Origin: a virus
Length of the DNA stretch: 37,244 nucleotides
Reading direction: 5' to 3' (one strand)
IMG/VR virus record: IMGVR_UViG_3300048905_000120
Location: 1-37,244 of that record
Part shown: one piece after another, positions 36,336 to 37,244 of the stretch
Layout of the letters: each line of letters opens with the position of its first letter
How positions within the stretch are numbered: the stretch's first letter is position 1
Program-made: the position numbers and the translations under genes
The notes under the pieces: model-generated
What the model saw: the letters and a program-made list of their open reading frames with translations, nothing else
Told to the model about the DNA's origin: nothing
Database searches by the model: none

Positions 36336-37244
36336 GCGGCCGATGGGCGACCCGGCCGAAATGCAGTTGAGCCTCTCCGGCGACGCGCTGCGCAAGGCGC
36401 TGGCGCATGCGCAGAATGTGATCGACCGCGCCAAGAAGATCCCGATCCTCGGCCATGTGCTGCTGACCGCACTGGACGAAGGCGTGCTGGTGATCAGCGC
36501 CAACAATCTCGACATGCAGATCAGCGAGGCGGTGGCGGCGGAGGTGGCGCAGCCGGGCGCGATCACCGCCGACGGCCAGCTGCTTTACGAGATCGCGCGC
36601 AAGCTGCCTGCCGGCCAGCAGGTAACCATGACGCTCGCCGACGGGCGGCTCGGCGTCTCCGCCGGCCGCGCGCGCTCCAAATTGCCGACGCTGCCGGTCA
36701 GCGATTTCCCGCTGATCCGCATGGATGTACCCTCGGCCAGCTTTGAGCTCCCCGCCAAGGCGCTGGCGCGGGCGATCGGGCAGGTGCGGTTCGCGATCGG
36801 CGACCAGCCGGCGCGGCCCTATCTCAGCGGCATCTACATCCACGTGGCGGCGGACGGGCTGCGGCTGGCGGCGACGGACAGCCTGCGGCTGGCGGCGACC
36901 CGGATCGATCTGCCCGAGGGGGCGGAGAAACTGAAGGGGGCGATCTTGCCCGCGAAGTTCATCGCAGAGCTGGCGCGGCTATTGGGCGAGCAGGAGGACT
37001 CCACGGCGACGCTCGCCTTGTCTGACCGGCTGGTGACCGCCTCGCTCGACGATATCACGCTCACCGGCAAGCTGATCGAGGGGAATTATCCGCAATATGA
37101 GCGGATCATCCCCCAGGCCAACACCCATGTCATTGTGGCGGACGCGGATGCGCTGGCGGACGCGGTCGATCGGGTCGCGACGGTTTCGGCCGACAAGGTG
37201 CGGACGATGCGGCTGGCGGTCGAGGGCGCGCAGATCGCGCTTTC
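36322..37244 (+). CDS. dnaN: DNA polymerase III beta sliding clamp, phage-encoded (partial at the window end)
   Basis: About 307 residues are visible of an expected 370. GGAGG lies 7 bases before the ATG. The three-domain clamp is recognisable: MQLSLSGDALRKALAHAQNV, KKIPILGHVLLTALDEG, RSKLPTLPVSDFPLIRMDVP, RFAIGDQPARPYLSGIYIHV and LIEGNYPQYERIIPQANTHV. These match DnaN (the last is the conserved GxFPDYxxxIP region, here with NYPQYERIIP). The clamp rings DNA and holds polymerase. The gene lies at the end of an early phage operon, so it is probably a phage copy, not the host gene; no dnaA or recF is next to it. It may redirect the host replisome. Confidence 0.92.
   Translation, partial: MAPNKRPMGDPAEMQLSLSGDALRKALAHAQNVIDRAKKIPILGHVLLTALDEGVLVISANNLDMQISEAVAAEVAQPGAITADGQLLYEIARKLPAGQQVTMTLADGRLGVSAGRARSKLPTLPVSDFPLIRMDVPSASFELPAKALARAIGQVRFAIGDQPARPYLSGIYIHVAADGLRLAATDSLRLAATRIDLPEGAEKLKGAILPAKFIAELARLLGEQEDSTATLALSDRLVTASLDDITLTGKLIEGNYPQYERIIPQANTHVIVADADALADAVDRVATVSADKVRTMRLAVEGAQIAL

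Larger units (their letters stand above)
1..37244. mobile_element. Temperate siphovirus-like phage genome segment
   Basis: The whole window reads as phage. It has a late operon (capsid to lysis, 1-24907), an accessory block (24977-26507), an att/integrase region (26555-28021), a leftward early operon, an immunity region and a rightward early operon. No ribosomal, core metabolic or other clearly chromosomal gene is seen. Terminase and head protease are absent and should lie outside the window, between the beta clamp at the right edge and the capsid gene at the left edge if the genome is circular. The att site in the middle suggests a circular or permuted form, but tandem prophages cannot be excluded. 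Confidence 0.9.

Overview
The window is a continuous piece of a temperate, siphovirus-like phage genome of high GC content. The host is most likely an alphaproteobacterium, and a sphingomonad is my best guess. The guess rests on the tail-tip module, which has the four-gene order of alphaproteobacterial gene transfer agents and related siphophages (DUF2460, DUF2163, NlpC/P60, large tail-tip protein), on the high-GC codon use, and on a tRNA-Arg(CCU) fragment at the attachment site. I see no clearly bacterial chromosomal gene. Because the putative attP lies in the middle with phage genes on both sides, the sequence looks like a circular or permuted phage genome rather than an integrated prophage cut at its ends. 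Tandem prophages remain possible.

Positions 1-24907 (+ strand) form one tightly packed late operon, most genes overlapping by 1-20 bases. It opens with the C-terminal part of an HK97-type major capsid protein. Next comes an unusual cassette: two SAM-dependent methyltransferases, a ParB/sulfiredoxin-like protein, a GT8-like glycosyltransferase with a D-x-D motif, and several small beta-rich or membrane proteins. Portal, a collagen-like protein, head-tail connectors, tail completion proteins and the major tail protein follow. The two tail assembly chaperone genes are joined by an A AAA AAC -1 frameshift site. Then come the tape measure, distal tail, hub, NlpC peptidase and a 1100-residue tail-tip protein with a probable beta-propeller insert, followed by tail-fibre-like proteins. 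The lysis module has a TIGR02594-like lysin, small membrane proteins as holin candidates, and an Rz/Rz1 spanin pair with overlapping reading frames. The operon ends with a secreted beta-helix protein and a strong intrinsic terminator.

Positions 24977-26507 (- strand) hold small accessory genes: a Lar-like zinc-ribbon gene with an apparent one-base frameshift, two-TM and hypothetical proteins, and a secreted SNase-like protein. Positions 26508-26747 carry the candidate attP: a 39-nt 5' half of tRNA-Arg(CCU) ending in the anticodon loop, surrounded by four copies of TGTGCCG that may be integrase arm sites.

Positions 26748-31444 (- strand) are the leftward early operon: integrase, excisionase-like protein, small zinc-binding and hypothetical proteins, ThyX, a MazG-like pyrophosphohydrolase and DUF3310. 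Positions 31445-32913 are the immunity region: an S24-type repressor, a zinc-ribbon membrane protein, and three copies of the operator TCAGC-N4-GCTGA, two of which fill the spacers of the predicted leftward and rightward early promoters. Positions 32914-37244 (+ strand) are the rightward early operon: Cro-like and other helix-turn-helix proteins, a winged-helix protein, two cupin-like proteins, a hypothetical protein and a phage-encoded DNA polymerase III beta clamp that runs off the window.

The best candidates for new biology are the glycosyltransferase/methyltransferase/ParB-like cassette inside the head genes (possible virion glycosylation), the repressor-operator circuit, the tail-tip propeller insertion, and the early-operon cupin pair with the sliding clamp.
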